Part shown: one piece after another, positions 51,622-60,341 of the stretch
Position numbering within the stretch: the first letter of the stretch is position 1
How the letters are laid out: each line of letters begins with the position of its first letter
NCBI RefSeq assembly: GCF_030908245.1
Contig: NZ_JAVFJJ010000017.1
Span: forward strand, 1-64,000
DNA length: 64,000 nt
Direction: 5' to 3'
From: Sinomonas sp. ASV322
GTDB lineage: Bacteria; Actinomycetota; Actinomycetes; Actinomycetales; Micrococcaceae
Notes under the pieces: model-generated
The model's input: the letters and a program-made list of their open reading frames with translations, nothing else
What the model was told of the DNA's origin: nothing
The model's database searches: none
Position numbers and translations under genes: made by a program

Positions 51622-52539
51622 GTGACCGTGCAGGACCTCGAAGCGCCAGCCCCGAAGACCGTCGAGGCCTACGATTTTCGGCGCCCCACGACCCTCGCGC
51701 GCGAGCACAGCCGCACCCTCGAGGTCGGCTTCGAGACGTTCGCGCGCCAGTGGGGCACGCAGCTCACGGCGAAGGTGCGCGTGAAGTCCACGGTCTCAAC
51801 CGAGTCGGTCATCATGCAGACCTACGACGAATACGTGGCCTCGCTCCCCTCAACCACCGCGATGGTCCTGTGCGCCGCGGACCGGATCTCAGCCAGCTCC
51901 GGCAAGATGGTCATCCAGTTCCCGACGACGGCGGCGCTCGGCTGGGTCGCGAGGATGCTCGGCGGCCACGGCGACAAGTCGGGCCTCGACCGCAAGTTCA
52001 CGCCTCTCGAGCACGCGCTCATCAAGAGCCTCATGGACGAGGCCCTCGAAGACCTCTCGTATTCCCTCGGGGGCCTCCTCGAGGGCGATGCTCGCGTCGA
52101 GGCGATCCAATACAACTCCCAGTTCGCGCAGGCCGCCGCGACGACGGACCTCATGATCGTCGTCGCGTTCATGGTCCGCGTCGGCGATTCGGCCTCGGAC
52201 GCGACGCTCGCGATCCCCGCCGACGCGCTCCTGCCGCAGCTCGGCGCCGTCAACCCCATGGCGAGCAGCGCGAACGCCTTCGAACTCGTGGGCGGGCAGA
52301 TCGCCCAGGTCCCCGTCGATGTCGCGGTTCGCCTCGCGCCCGCCGCGGTGACCCCGGCCCAGATCCTCAAGCTCGCCGTCGGGGACTTGCTGTTCCTCCC
52401 GCACGCCGAGCATGAGCCGTTCGACGTCTCGGTGGGCGGCAAGAACCTCGCGCAGGCGATGGTCGTCCGCAAGGGCTCCCGCGTCGCCGCCCGCATCGTC
52501 GCCTCGACTCCGACCCCCACCGAGGAGAACCACCCGTGA
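51622..52539 (+). CDS. fliM: Flagellar motor switch protein FliM
   Basis: C-ring protein. I take the GTG at 51622 (306 residues); the longer frame to 51529 would translate the 9-bp repeats into C-V-S units. CheC-like middle domain and C-terminal SpoA domain (PVDVAVRLAPAAVTPAQILKLAVGDLLFL). The N-terminal CheY-binding motif (LSQxEIDxLL) of enteric FliM is not present. No good ribosome site. Four-base overlap with fliN. Confidence 0.92.
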   Translation: MTVQDLEAPAPKTVEAYDFRRPTTLAREHSRTLEVGFETFARQWGTQLTAKVRVKSTVSTESVIMQTYDEYVASLPSTTAMVLCAADRISASSGKMVIQFPTTAALGWVARMLGGHGDKSGLDRKFTPLEHALIKSLMDEALEDLSYSLGGLLEGDARVEAIQYNSQFAQAAATTDLMIVVAFMVRVGDSASDATLAIPADALLPQLGAVNPMASSANAFELVGGQIAQVPVDVAVRLAPAAVTPAQILKLAVGDLLFLPHAEHEPFDVSVGGKNLAQAMVVRKGSRVAARIVASTPTPTEENHP

Positions 52540-53216
52540 GCAGTCTGGCCCTCCACGCCTCCGCCGCCGATCGCCTCGCGGCGTCCCTCCCGGTCCCGGG
52601 CCTCGCCGTCACCGGGACGGTCGGAGCGGGTGCCGCGCCTGAGTACGCGGCCCTCGTTTCGGCCTCCTTCGTGGGAGCGCTCACTGCTGACTTCGCGCTC
52701 GCGCTCGCCGACGCGGGCTTCGTCGCCGGGGCTGGCGGCGGCCCGGGGGCGAGGGCGACGGCGGTGCTGCGGCCCGCCTTCGAGCGCGCCGCCGAGGCGC
52801 TGCGAGACGGCGTCCTGTCCGACCTTGCCGACGGCGACCCGGCGGGCGTCTTCGCGGATCCCGACGCCGCCGTCTTCGAGATCTCGGACGGCGCCGCGCC
52901 GTTCGGCTGGTTCGCCGTGCGCGTTCGGGAGCACGTGAACTCAGCCGCGACCCCGGACGCGTTCGCCGGCCGCCTGGGCCGGATCCACGACGTCGAGATG
53001 GCACTCACGGTCGAGATCGGCCGGACGCGCATGAGCGTCCGCGACGCGCTCTCGATGGAGCCGGGCAAGGTCATCGAGCTCGACCGCTCGGCCGGCGCGC
53101 CCGTCGACGTGCTGCTCAACGGGCGGAAGATCGCGCTCGGCGAGGTCGTCGTCGTCGACCAGGACTATGGCGTGCGCATCACGCGGATCCTGGACGTGGC
53201 CGAGGCGCCACGCTGA
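52536..53216 (+). CDS. fliN: Flagellar motor switch protein FliN with N-terminal extension
   Basis: A 226-residue protein, about twice the size of enteric FliN. The C-terminal SpoA domain is complete (VEMALTVEIGRTRMSVRDALSM, VDVLLNGRKIALGEVVVVDQDYGVRI). The first 140 residues form an Ala/Asp-rich CheC/FliY-like region without clear phosphatase motifs. Ends directly before fliO. Confidence 0.92.
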   Translation: MSSLALHASAADRLAASLPVPGLAVTGTVGAGAAPEYAALVSASFVGALTADFALALADAGFVAGAGGGPGARATAVLRPAFERAAEALRDGVLSDLADGDPAGVFADPDAAVFEISDGAAPFGWFAVRVREHVNSAATPDAFAGRLGRIHDVEMALTVEIGRTRMSVRDALSMEPGKVIELDRSAGAPVDVLLNGRKIALGEVVVVDQDYGVRITRILDVAEAPR

Positions 53217-53720
53217 ATGGACTCACTTCTCCTGGGCCTGCGGGTCCTCGTCTCCCTCGCGGCGGTGCTCGGCCTCATGTGGCTCCTGCACCGCCGCCTC
53301 CGCCGTGGCGCGGCGCCCGCGCGCGCGAAGGCCCTCGCGGTCGTGTCCCGGCAGGCGGTGGGGTCGAAGGCCTCCGTGGTTCTCGTCGAGGCCGACGGCC
53401 GACGCTTCCTGCTCGGCGTGACGGAGCACGGGATCAGCGTGCTGCACACTGCTGAGGCGCCCTCCCCGTGTGACGCGCCCGATTTCGCGGGCGCCGCGAC
53501 GGCCCCGGAAACCCGGGCGACGGCGGTGCTGCCGCTCCCGACCGCGTCGGGGCGGCGTGCGGCGCGGCTCGCGGAAGGCGGGGCCGCAGCCTTCGGCGAC
53601 GCGCTCGACACCGAGCTCGAGCGGCAGCCGCGAGTCCAGCAGCCGATGGCTGGCTCCATCCTTGACCTCGGCACGTGGCGGCAGGCCGCGGATGCCCTGC
53701 GGACCGGTCGGCGGAAGTGA
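53217..53720 (+). CDS. fliO: Flagellar biosynthesis protein FliO
   Basis: Export-gate assembly factor, 167 residues. A single N-terminal membrane helix (residues 5-25) is followed by LHRRLRR, then the conserved small beta domain VVSRQAVGSKASVVLVEADGRRFLLGVTEHGI and a long variable cytoplasmic tail. Confidence 0.85.
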   Translation: MDSLLLGLRVLVSLAAVLGLMWLLHRRLRRGAAPARAKALAVVSRQAVGSKASVVLVEADGRRFLLGVTEHGISVLHTAEAPSPCDAPDFAGAATAPETRATAVLPLPTASGRRAARLAEGGAAAFGDALDTELERQPRVQQPMAGSILDLGTWRQAADALRTGRRK

Positions 53721-53727
53721 CCCGGCC

Positions 53728-54585
53728 GTGAGCCTGGCCGGGGCCCGCCCCCGCGCCGCGAACGCGACGGCGCGGATCGCCGTCGTCGTCCTTGGTGCCC
53801 TCGCGGCCGCCTGCGTGCTTGTGCTGCTCGCGGCGGCCGCCAGTCACGCCGCCCCCGGCGGGCCGACGCTCCCGGCCGGCCCCGCGACGCCGTCGCCCGC
53901 CCCCGCGCCGTCGAACGGGCCCCCGAGCATCCAGCTCAACGCGCCGGACAACGGCCCGTCGGCCGCCGTCGTCACCCTCATCGGCATCACGCTGTTCTCG
54001 GTCGCGCCCGCCCTCCTGCTCATGATGACGTCGTTTACGAAGGTCTTCGTCGTGCTCGCGATGACGCGCAACGCGCTCGGGCTGCAGAACGTCCCGCCCA
54101 ACCAGGTGATCGCGGGGCTCGCGCTCTTCCTCTCGCTGTTCATCATGTGGCCGGTCGTCAACGACATCAACAACGGCGCCGTCCAGCCCTACCTCAACGG
54201 GCACCTCGACTTCGGGGGCGCGTTCAACGCCGCGACGGGGCCGCTCTCGAAGTTCATGCTCGCGCACACGCGGCAGGAGGACATCGCGCTCATGCAGCGC
54301 GCGGCGGGCCTGCCGAACCCCGCGACCCCGGACGCGACGCCGCTCCAGACGCTCATCCCCGCGTTCATGATCTCGGAGCTCCGCGCCGCGTTCATCATCG
54401 GCTTCGTCGTGTTCGTGCCGTTCCTCATCATCGACCTCGTCGTCTCCGCGGCGCTCATGTCGATGGGCATGATGATGCTCCCGCCCGTCATGATCTCGCT
54501 CCCGTTCAAGATCCTCCTGTTCGTGCTCGTGGACGGCTGGGACCTCGTCATCACGTCGCTCATCCAGAGCTATCGGGGAGGCTGA
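53728..54585 (+). CDS. fliP: Flagellar export-gate protein FliP
   Basis: Core subunit of the type III export gate, 285 residues. N-terminal signal-like helix and a Pro/Ala-rich segment, then the FliP domain with MMTSFTKVFVVLAMTRNALG, NQVIAGLALFLSLFIMWP and the C-terminal MMLPPVMISLPFKILLFVLVDGW. GTG start at 53728. Confidence 0.95.
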   Translation: MSLAGARPRAANATARIAVVVLGALAAACVLVLLAAAASHAAPGGPTLPAGPATPSPAPAPSNGPPSIQLNAPDNGPSAAVVTLIGITLFSVAPALLLMMTSFTKVFVVLAMTRNALGLQNVPPNQVIAGLALFLSLFIMWPVVNDINNGAVQPYLNGHLDFGGAFNAATGPLSKFMLAHTRQEDIALMQRAAGLPNPATPDATPLQTLIPAFMISELRAAFIIGFVVFVPFLIIDLVVSAALMSMGMMMLPPVMISLPFKILLFVLVDGWDLVITSLIQSYRGG

Positions 54586-54587
54586 GC

Positions 54588-54863
54588 GTGAACTCGTCCG
54601 CCGTCCTCGACATCTGCCTCCAGGCACTCATCGCCGCCGCGAAGCTGTCCGCGCCGGTCCTCGTCACGAGCCTCGTGGTCGGCCTCGCGATCTCGCTCGT
54701 CCAGTCCGTCACCCAGCTTCAGGAAGCCACGCTTTCCTTCGTGCCGAAGGCCGTCGCGGTCGCGATCGCGCTCGTCGTGTGCGGGAACTGGATGATCTCC
54801 GAGATGGTCGGCTTCACGAACGACCTCTTCGCCCGCATCCCCTCGCTCCTGAGCTCGCCGTGA
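54588..54863 (+). CDS. fliQ: Flagellar export-gate protein FliQ
   Basis: A 91-residue two-helix export-gate subunit with SAPVLVTSLVVGLAISLVQSVTQLQEATL and FVPKAVAVAIAL. GTG start two bases after fliP; overlaps fliR by four bases. Confidence 0.95.
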   Translation: MNSSAVLDICLQALIAAAKLSAPVLVTSLVVGLAISLVQSVTQLQEATLSFVPKAVAVAIALVVCGNWMISEMVGFTNDLFARIPSLLSSP

Positions 54864-55633
54864 ATACCCCGGTCTTCAATGTTCCGATTGACCAGGCCTT
54901 CATCGAGGCCGTCATCCTCGCGGCCGTCCGCGTGACCGCCTTCCTCTTCGTCGCGCCGCCCTTCGCCCACAACGCGTTCCCGGCCCGCATCAAGGCGATG
55001 CTCGGCGTGGGCCTCGGACTCGCCGTCGCGAATCGCGCGGGGGCCGGGTACGGCGCGCGGGATGCGGCCGGGTTCGTGACCGGCCTCGTCCTCGAGCTCG
55101 TGACCGGGCTCGCGCTCGGCTTCCTCGTGTACCTCGTGTTCGCGGCCGTCCAGTCCGCGGGATCCCTCATCGATCTCTCGGGCGGCTTCCAGCTGGCCCA
55201 GGGCTACGATCCGCTCAACATGGTCAACGGCGCCCAGTTCACGCGCCTGACCCACATGGCCGCACTCGCGCTGCTCATCTCGTCCGACGGCTACCAGCTC
55301 GTGATCGGCGGACTCGCGGGCACGTTCGGGTCGCTTCCGCTCGCGGGCGGCCTCGACCTCGCCCACCCCGTGCAGGCCATGACGACGGCGGTGAGCGGCC
55401 TCGTCGTCGACGCACTCCAGATCGCGGGGCCGCTCATGGTCGTCCTGTTCCTCGCCGATCTCGGCCTCGGCCTCCTCACCCGGGTTGCGCCGGCGCTCAA
55501 CGCGTTCCAGCTCGGCTTCCCGCTCAAGGTCCTCATGACGCTCATGCTCGCGGGCGTCCTCTTCCTCGCGCTCCCGCGCATCGTGTCCTCGCTCGCGCAA
55601 CAGTCCGCTCGGCTGCTGCTGGGGGTGGGGTGA
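54860..55633 (+). CDS. fliR: Flagellar export-gate protein FliR
   Basis: A 257-residue membrane protein with about six helices. FliR hallmarks are RVTAFLFVAPPF, GSLIDLSGGFQLAQGYDPLN and the late LGLLTRVAPALNAFQLGFPLKVL. GTG start in the fliQ stop. Confidence 0.95.
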   Translation: MNTPVFNVPIDQAFIEAVILAAVRVTAFLFVAPPFAHNAFPARIKAMLGVGLGLAVANRAGAGYGARDAAGFVTGLVLELVTGLALGFLVYLVFAAVQSAGSLIDLSGGFQLAQGYDPLNMVNGAQFTRLTHMAALALLISSDGYQLVIGGLAGTFGSLPLAGGLDLAHPVQAMTTAVSGLVVDALQIAGPLMVVLFLADLGLGLLTRVAPALNAFQLGFPLKVLMTLMLAGVLFLALPRIVSSLAQQSARLLLGVG

Positions 55634-55634
55634 A

Positions 55635-56765
55635 ATGGCGGACACACAGGAGCGCACCGAGCGAGCCACCGAGAAGCGCCTACGCGAGGTCCGGTCGAAA
55701 GGCCAGCTATCGCGCTCGCAGGACCTCACGGCGTGGCTCGCCGTCGGGGCAGGCGCCCTCATGCTCCCGTCGACGATCGCCGCCGCCTCGAACGCGGGCG
55801 CCGCGCAGCTCTTCCGCGTGCGCTCGGTCGTCGCGAGCCCCGACCCCGGGACGGCGATGACGGCGCTCGGGGACGGATTCGGCTCGCTGGCCGGGACCGT
55901 CGGGCCGCTCGCCGCCGTCGTCTTCCTCACGGTGCTCGTGGGCGCCGCGGCCCAGGGCGGCGTGCACGCGCGGCGATTCGCGCCGTCGTTCGAGCATTTC
56001 AACCCGGTCGCGGGGTTCAAGCGGATGTTCGGCGTCCAGGCGCTCTGGGGCGGGGCCAAGGCGCTCGCGAAGACCGCCGTCGTCGGCCTCGTGCTGTGGG
56101 GCGTCGCGCAGGGGCTTATGCCCGTGCTCCTGTCGGCGGGCGCGTTGCCGCTCGCCGGGGTGCTCGCGGCCGCGAACGACGGCGCGGCCTCGCTCATCCG
56201 CTTCGCCGTCGCCGCGGGGCTCGTGCTCGCCGGCGCGGACGTGTTCGTCGTCCTCCGTCGCAACCGGGCGAAGACCCGCATGACGAAGCGTGAGCTCAAG
56301 GACGAGTCCAAGAGCTCGGACGGGGATCCGCTCATTCGCGCGCAGCGCCGCTCGCGCCAGCTCGCGATGTCGCGGAACCGCATGATCGCCGCGATCGCGG
56401 GGGCCGACGTCGTCCTCGTCAACCCAACGCACGTCGCCGTCGCCCTCGCATACGAGCCGGGGAAGTCGGCGCCGCGCATCGTCGCGAAGGGGGCAGGCGT
56501 GGTCGCGGCCCGCATCCGCGAGGAGGCCGAGGCGAAGCGCGTGCCGATGGTCCAGGACGTCCCGCTCGCACGGGCGCTGCACGCTGCGTGCGAGCTCGGC
56601 CAGGAGATCCCTGTTGAGTTCTACACCGCCGTCGCGGGCGTGCTCGCGTTCGTCATGGCGCTCAAGGCGCGCGGCGCGGCCGCGGGGCTGCACACACTGC
56701 CGGCCCGCCCGTCCCTCCCGAACTCCCGGCCCGCGCCAACCCAACCCCCAGGAGCCCGCGCATGA
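55635..56765 (+). CDS. flhB: Flagellar export switch protein FlhB
   Basis: Export-gate protein and substrate-specificity switch, 376 residues. N-terminal ERATEKRLREVRSKGQLSRSQDL, four membrane helices, then the cytoplasmic domain with the self-cleaving N-P-T-H at about residues 263-266. FliK is expected to act on it. Extended Pro-rich C-terminus. Overlaps flhA by four bases. Confidence 0.97.
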   Translation: MADTQERTERATEKRLREVRSKGQLSRSQDLTAWLAVGAGALMLPSTIAAASNAGAAQLFRVRSVVASPDPGTAMTALGDGFGSLAGTVGPLAAVVFLTVLVGAAAQGGVHARRFAPSFEHFNPVAGFKRMFGVQALWGGAKALAKTAVVGLVLWGVAQGLMPVLLSAGALPLAGVLAAANDGAASLIRFAVAAGLVLAGADVFVVLRRNRAKTRMTKRELKDESKSSDGDPLIRAQRRSRQLAMSRNRMIAAIAGADVVLVNPTHVAVALAYEPGKSAPRIVAKGAGVVAARIREEAEAKRVPMVQDVPLARALHAACELGQEIPVEFYTAVAGVLAFVMALKARGAAAGLHTLPARPSLPNSRPAPTQPPGARA

Positions 56766-58804
56766 ACCGGAACCTCGCCCGCCTCGCCGTCCCCGTCGGC
56801 ATCGTGGGGATCGTGCTCCTGCTCGTCGTGCCGGTGCCGGCACCGGTCCTCGACGTGCTCATTGTGTGCAACATCCTGCTCGCGCTCGTGATCCTCCTGA
56901 CGAGCATGTTCGTGAAGAAGCCCCTCGACTTCTCGGTCTTCCCGTCCCTCCTGCTCGTCGCGACGCTCTTCCGGCTCGGCCTCAACGTGGCCTCGACCCG
57001 GCTCGTCCTCGGGCAGGGCTACGCGGGGCAGGTCATCGACGCGTTCGGCAAGGTCACGGTGGGCGGATCGATGATCATCGGCGCGGTCGTGTTCGTGATC
57101 CTCGTGGTGATCCAGTTCGTCGTGGTCACAAAGGGTGCCGAGCGTGTGGCCGAGGTTGGGGCACGCTTCACGCTCGACGCGATGCCCGGCAAGCAGATGG
57201 CGATCGACGCCGACCTCAACGCGGGACTCATCACCGACGTCGTCGCGCGGCGGCGGCGCGCCGAGGTCTCCGCGGAGGCCGACTTCTACGGCGCGATGGA
57301 CGGCGCGTCCAAGTTCGTCAAGGGCGACGCGATCGCGGGGATCGTCATCATCATCGTCAACATCGTGGGCGGCCTCGGCGTCGGCATGGCCCAGCGCGGG
57401 CTCTCGATCACGGACGCCCTCAACACGTACTCCCTCCTCACGATGGGCGACGGCCTCGTCTCCCAGATCCCTGCCCTGCTCATGGCCGTCTCGACGGGCA
57501 TGATCGTCACGCGCTCGAACGCGGAGGCGGACCTCGGCCAGGCCGCGTCCTCCCAGCTCGCGCAGTCCCGCACGGCGCTCCTCATCGCGGGGATCGCCGC
57601 CGTCGTCATGGCGCTCATCCCGGGCATGCCGCCCCTGCCGTTCCTCGGCGTGGGGGGCGCCTTGATCTTTGCGTCGCGCCGGATCAGGCCGGCGGACGAC
57701 GGCGCCGCCTCCTCTGAGGGGGGCGGCACCCCGGGCGCGGGGGAGCCCGATCCGAACCAGCGGCTCCTGGAAGAGATGCGCGTTCACCCCCTTGAAATCC
57801 TGCTCGCGCCAGATCTCGTCGACCTCGTGGGCGGCTCGGCCGACGATCTGCTCGCGCGCGTGAAGTCGCTCCGGCACAAGATCGCGATGGACCTCGGCGT
57901 CGTCATCCCGCCCGTCCGCACCCGCGACTCCGTCGAGCTCCCGCCGTCGACCTACGCGATCCGCATCGCCGGCGTCGAAGCGGGCCGCGGCACGGCACCG
58001 CCGGGCAAGCTCCTCGCCCTCGGCGACTTCCTCGACGCGCTCCCGGGCGCGGCCGTCGTCGAACCCGTTTTCGGGCTCGCCGGGAAGTGGGTGCCCGCGG
58101 AGATGCGGCACAGCGCCGAAATGACGGGCGCGACCGTGATCGACCGCGCGAGCGTGCTCGTCACGCATCTCTCCTCGATCGTGACGGCCAATGCGTCGCG
58201 CCTGCTCTCGCGGGAGGACGTGCGGGTGCTGGCCGAGGGCGTCAAAGCGGGGAGCCCGGCCGCCGTCGAGGAGCTCACCCCGGGGCTGCTCTCGCTCGCG
58301 GAGATTCACCGCGTGCTCCAGGGCCTCCTCGCCGAGCAGGTGCCGATCAACGACCTCACGCGCATCTACGAGGCGCTCACGCTCCGCGCGAAGGCCTCGA
58401 CCGAGCCGGAGGGTCTCATCGAGGCCGCCCGGCTCGCGCTCGGCCCGGCGCTCGTGGGGCGGCACCTGGACGGGGGCAGGCTCACGGTCATCACGATCGA
58501 ACCCGTCCTCGAACAGAGCCTCGTCCAGGACCTCCGCCCCGCGGACACCGGGACGCAGCTTGTGATGGAGCAGCCGAAGCTGGACGCGATCATGACGTCC
58601 CTCAGCTCCGCCGTCGCCGCGGCCGAGTCCGCGGGAAGGAGTGCCGTCCTCGTGTGCGCGCCGGTGCTCCGGCCTGCCGTCCGGAAGCTCGTGCCGCTGC
58701 CGCCGGGCGGCGTGCCGGTGCTCTCATACGCCGAGGTCACGTCGACAAACGTGAACATCGAGACGATCGGGGTGGTGCGCCTTGCCTCAGCAGTACCGGC
58801 TTAG
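56762..58804 (+). CDS. flhA: Flagellar export-gate protein FlhA
   Basis: A 680-residue export-gate ring protein. Eight helices in the first 310 residues with the conserved FHIPEP region (ARFTLDAMPGKQMAIDADLNAG and EADFYGAMDGASKFVKGDAIAG), then a linker carrying a repeat-encoded P-A-D-D-G-A-A, then the cytoplasmic docking domain ending VPVLSYAEV. Runs 23 bases into the next gene. Confidence 0.97.
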   Translation: MNRNLARLAVPVGIVGIVLLLVVPVPAPVLDVLIVCNILLALVILLTSMFVKKPLDFSVFPSLLLVATLFRLGLNVASTRLVLGQGYAGQVIDAFGKVTVGGSMIIGAVVFVILVVIQFVVVTKGAERVAEVGARFTLDAMPGKQMAIDADLNAGLITDVVARRRRAEVSAEADFYGAMDGASKFVKGDAIAGIVIIIVNIVGGLGVGMAQRGLSITDALNTYSLLTMGDGLVSQIPALLMAVSTGMIVTRSNAEADLGQAASSQLAQSRTALLIAGIAAVVMALIPGMPPLPFLGVGGALIFASRRIRPADDGAASSEGGGTPGAGEPDPNQRLLEEMRVHPLEILLAPDLVDLVGGSADDLLARVKSLRHKIAMDLGVVIPPVRTRDSVELPPSTYAIRIAGVEAGRGTAPPGKLLALGDFLDALPGAAVVEPVFGLAGKWVPAEMRHSAEMTGATVIDRASVLVTHLSSIVTANASRLLSREDVRVLAEGVKAGSPAAVEELTPGLLSLAEIHRVLQGLLAEQVPINDLTRIYEALTLRAKASTEPEGLIEAARLALGPALVGRHLDGGRLTVITIEPVLEQSLVQDLRPADTGTQLVMEQPKLDAIMTSLSSAVAAAESAGRSAVLVCAPVLRPAVRKLVPLPPGGVPVLSYAEVTSTNVNIETIGVVRLASAVPA

Positions 58805-59876
58805 CGGCGGATCGCTCGAGGCCGTGGCCCGCACGGCGTCCGAGCTGTACGGGCCGAAGGCGCGAATCGTGAGCGCCGAGCGGGTGCTCGACCCGGGATT
58901 CGGCGGGCTCCTCGGCCGGCGCCACGTCGAGGCGATGGTGCTCGTGCCGGACGACCACGGCGGGCAGCACGCGCCGGACGGCGATGGCGGGCGGCTCGAG
59001 CCGCCGTCGTCCGCGCCGTCGTCCGGGCCGCACACATTCCTCGCAGCCCGCGGCGGGATCGCGGCGCTCCTCGAGGAGGCTGAGCGCGCCGAGGACGTCC
59101 TTCAGAGCGAGACGGCTGAGCCCGCCGACGGCCGGCCTGCGGATGACAGGCCTGCCGACGCTCAGCGCGCCGAGGCCCGGCGCGCTGATCCTTGGTCTGC
59201 CGACGTCGGGCCCGCCGAGTCCCGGCGCGCCGTCGCCGGGCCCGCCGAGTCCCCGCGCGCCGTCCCCGGGCGCGCCGCTGGCCAGGCCGCCGTCTCGACG
59301 CAGACGGAGGGCTTCGACGTCGTCCTTGCGCGCTTGCGAGAAGAGACCTCCGTTGTCGATGAGCCCGTACCGGCCCTGCTCGGCGAGCCCGGGGACCTCG
59401 TGCTCGTCCTCGGACCGAGCCCGGCCGTGTTCGACGTGGCCAGCTCGATGGCGCGCAGCGCGCCGCAGTGGGTATGTGCCGCCGTCGGTCCCGCCGTCGG
59501 TCCCGCCGTCGCTTCGGGCGCGGCACCCGACTGGCCCGCGCTCACCGGGCCTCGTGATGCCACCGCGGCCCGCGCCCGAGCCGTCGAGGCGGGAGTGGCC
59601 GTGCTCGCGGTCGGCACGCTGACTCCGCTCGAGCCCATCACGGCCCAGCTCCGCGAGGCTCTCGCGCTCCACCCCGATCAGGTGTGGCTCGCCATCGACG
59701 CTCGCCACAAGCCCGACGAGACGGCAGACTGGGTCGACGCCGTTGCGGAGCGACTCCCGGTCGACGCGCTCGCCGTCGTCGGCGCTCGCGAGACCCGCAC
59801 GGCGTACACGGTCAACGGGCTGGGAATCCCCGTAGGCTGGGTGGATGGCCACGCGGCACCACGGACGGTGCTCTGA
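58782..59876 (+). CDS. FlhF-like protein lacking the GTPase P-loop
   Basis: A 364-residue protein in the flhF position. The N-terminus (EAVARTASELYGPKARIVSAERV) resembles the FlhF N-domain. The centre is a low-complexity P-A-D/A-E-R tract with degenerate repeats. The C-terminal region follows the SRP-GTPase strand order (LVLVLGPSPAVFDVASSMARS, WVCAAV, VWLAIDARHKPDET), but the P-loop lysine and the GKT motif are absent. TTG start within flhA. Confidence 0.7.
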   Translation: MPQQYRLSGGSLEAVARTASELYGPKARIVSAERVLDPGFGGLLGRRHVEAMVLVPDDHGGQHAPDGDGGRLEPPSSAPSSGPHTFLAARGGIAALLEEAERAEDVLQSETAEPADGRPADDRPADAQRAEARRADPWSADVGPAESRRAVAGPAESPRAVPGRAAGQAAVSTQTEGFDVVLARLREETSVVDEPVPALLGEPGDLVLVLGPSPAVFDVASSMARSAPQWVCAAVGPAVGPAVASGAAPDWPALTGPRDATAARARAVEAGVAVLAVGTLTPLEPITAQLREALALHPDQVWLAIDARHKPDETADWVDAVAERLPVDALAVVGARETRTAYTVNGLGIPVGWVDGHAAPRTVL

Positions 59877-59899
59877 CAGCGCTCCACGGAAGGGAAGCC

Positions 59900-60130
59900 A
59901 TGCTCGTTCTCACACGCAAGCCCGGCGAGAAGATCATGATCGGGGACGAGATCGTCATTACGTTCCTCGAGAGCCGCGGAAACGAAGGCATCCGGATCGG
60001 CATCGACGCGCCGCGCCACCTTGCGATCAAGCGGGAGGAGATCTTCGAGGCCGTGGCCGGCTCCAACCTCGAGGCCGCACAGGCTGAGGCCGAGGACATT
60101 CTCCGAGGGCTCCCCGGGGTGGGGGCCTAG
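59900..60130 (+). CDS. csrA: Carbon storage/flagellar translational regulator CsrA
   Basis: A 76-residue RNA-binding repressor, with MLVLTRKPGEKIMIGD and the RNA-contact Arg region GIDAPRHLAIKREEI. In Gram-positives CsrA controls flagellin translation with FliW as antagonist; no fliW is in this window. ATG with GGGAAG. End of the second flagellar operon before a 600-base gap. Confidence 0.95.
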   Translation: MLVLTRKPGEKIMIGDEIVITFLESRGNEGIRIGIDAPRHLAIKREEIFEAVAGSNLEAAQAEAEDILRGLPGVGA

Positions 60131-60178
60131 GGCCGCCCGGGACGACTTCTCCGGTTCCACCGCCCGGTTCCACGGCCG

Positions 60179-60262
60179 ACCGCCCCAACTTCTGCGCCAA
60201 CCTCCCCGCGTTCTGCGCCAACCTCCCCAACTCCTGCGCCGACCTCCCCGACTCCTGCGCCA
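60179..60262 (-). repeat. Four 21-bp repeat units, inverted orientation
   Basis: Units at 60179, 60200, 60221 and 60242, each of the form ACCTCCCCNNNTYCTGCGCCR, the reverse complement of the 46621 module. They face the direct units at 60342-60404. Confidence 0.9.
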
Positions 60263-60341
60263 ATCGCTCTCCCTCTCGGCGGTTCTCGCCCCGGTATCCC
60301 GCGGATTTCGGGGTCGGCGAGCCCCGCCGTCAGCCGTAGAG

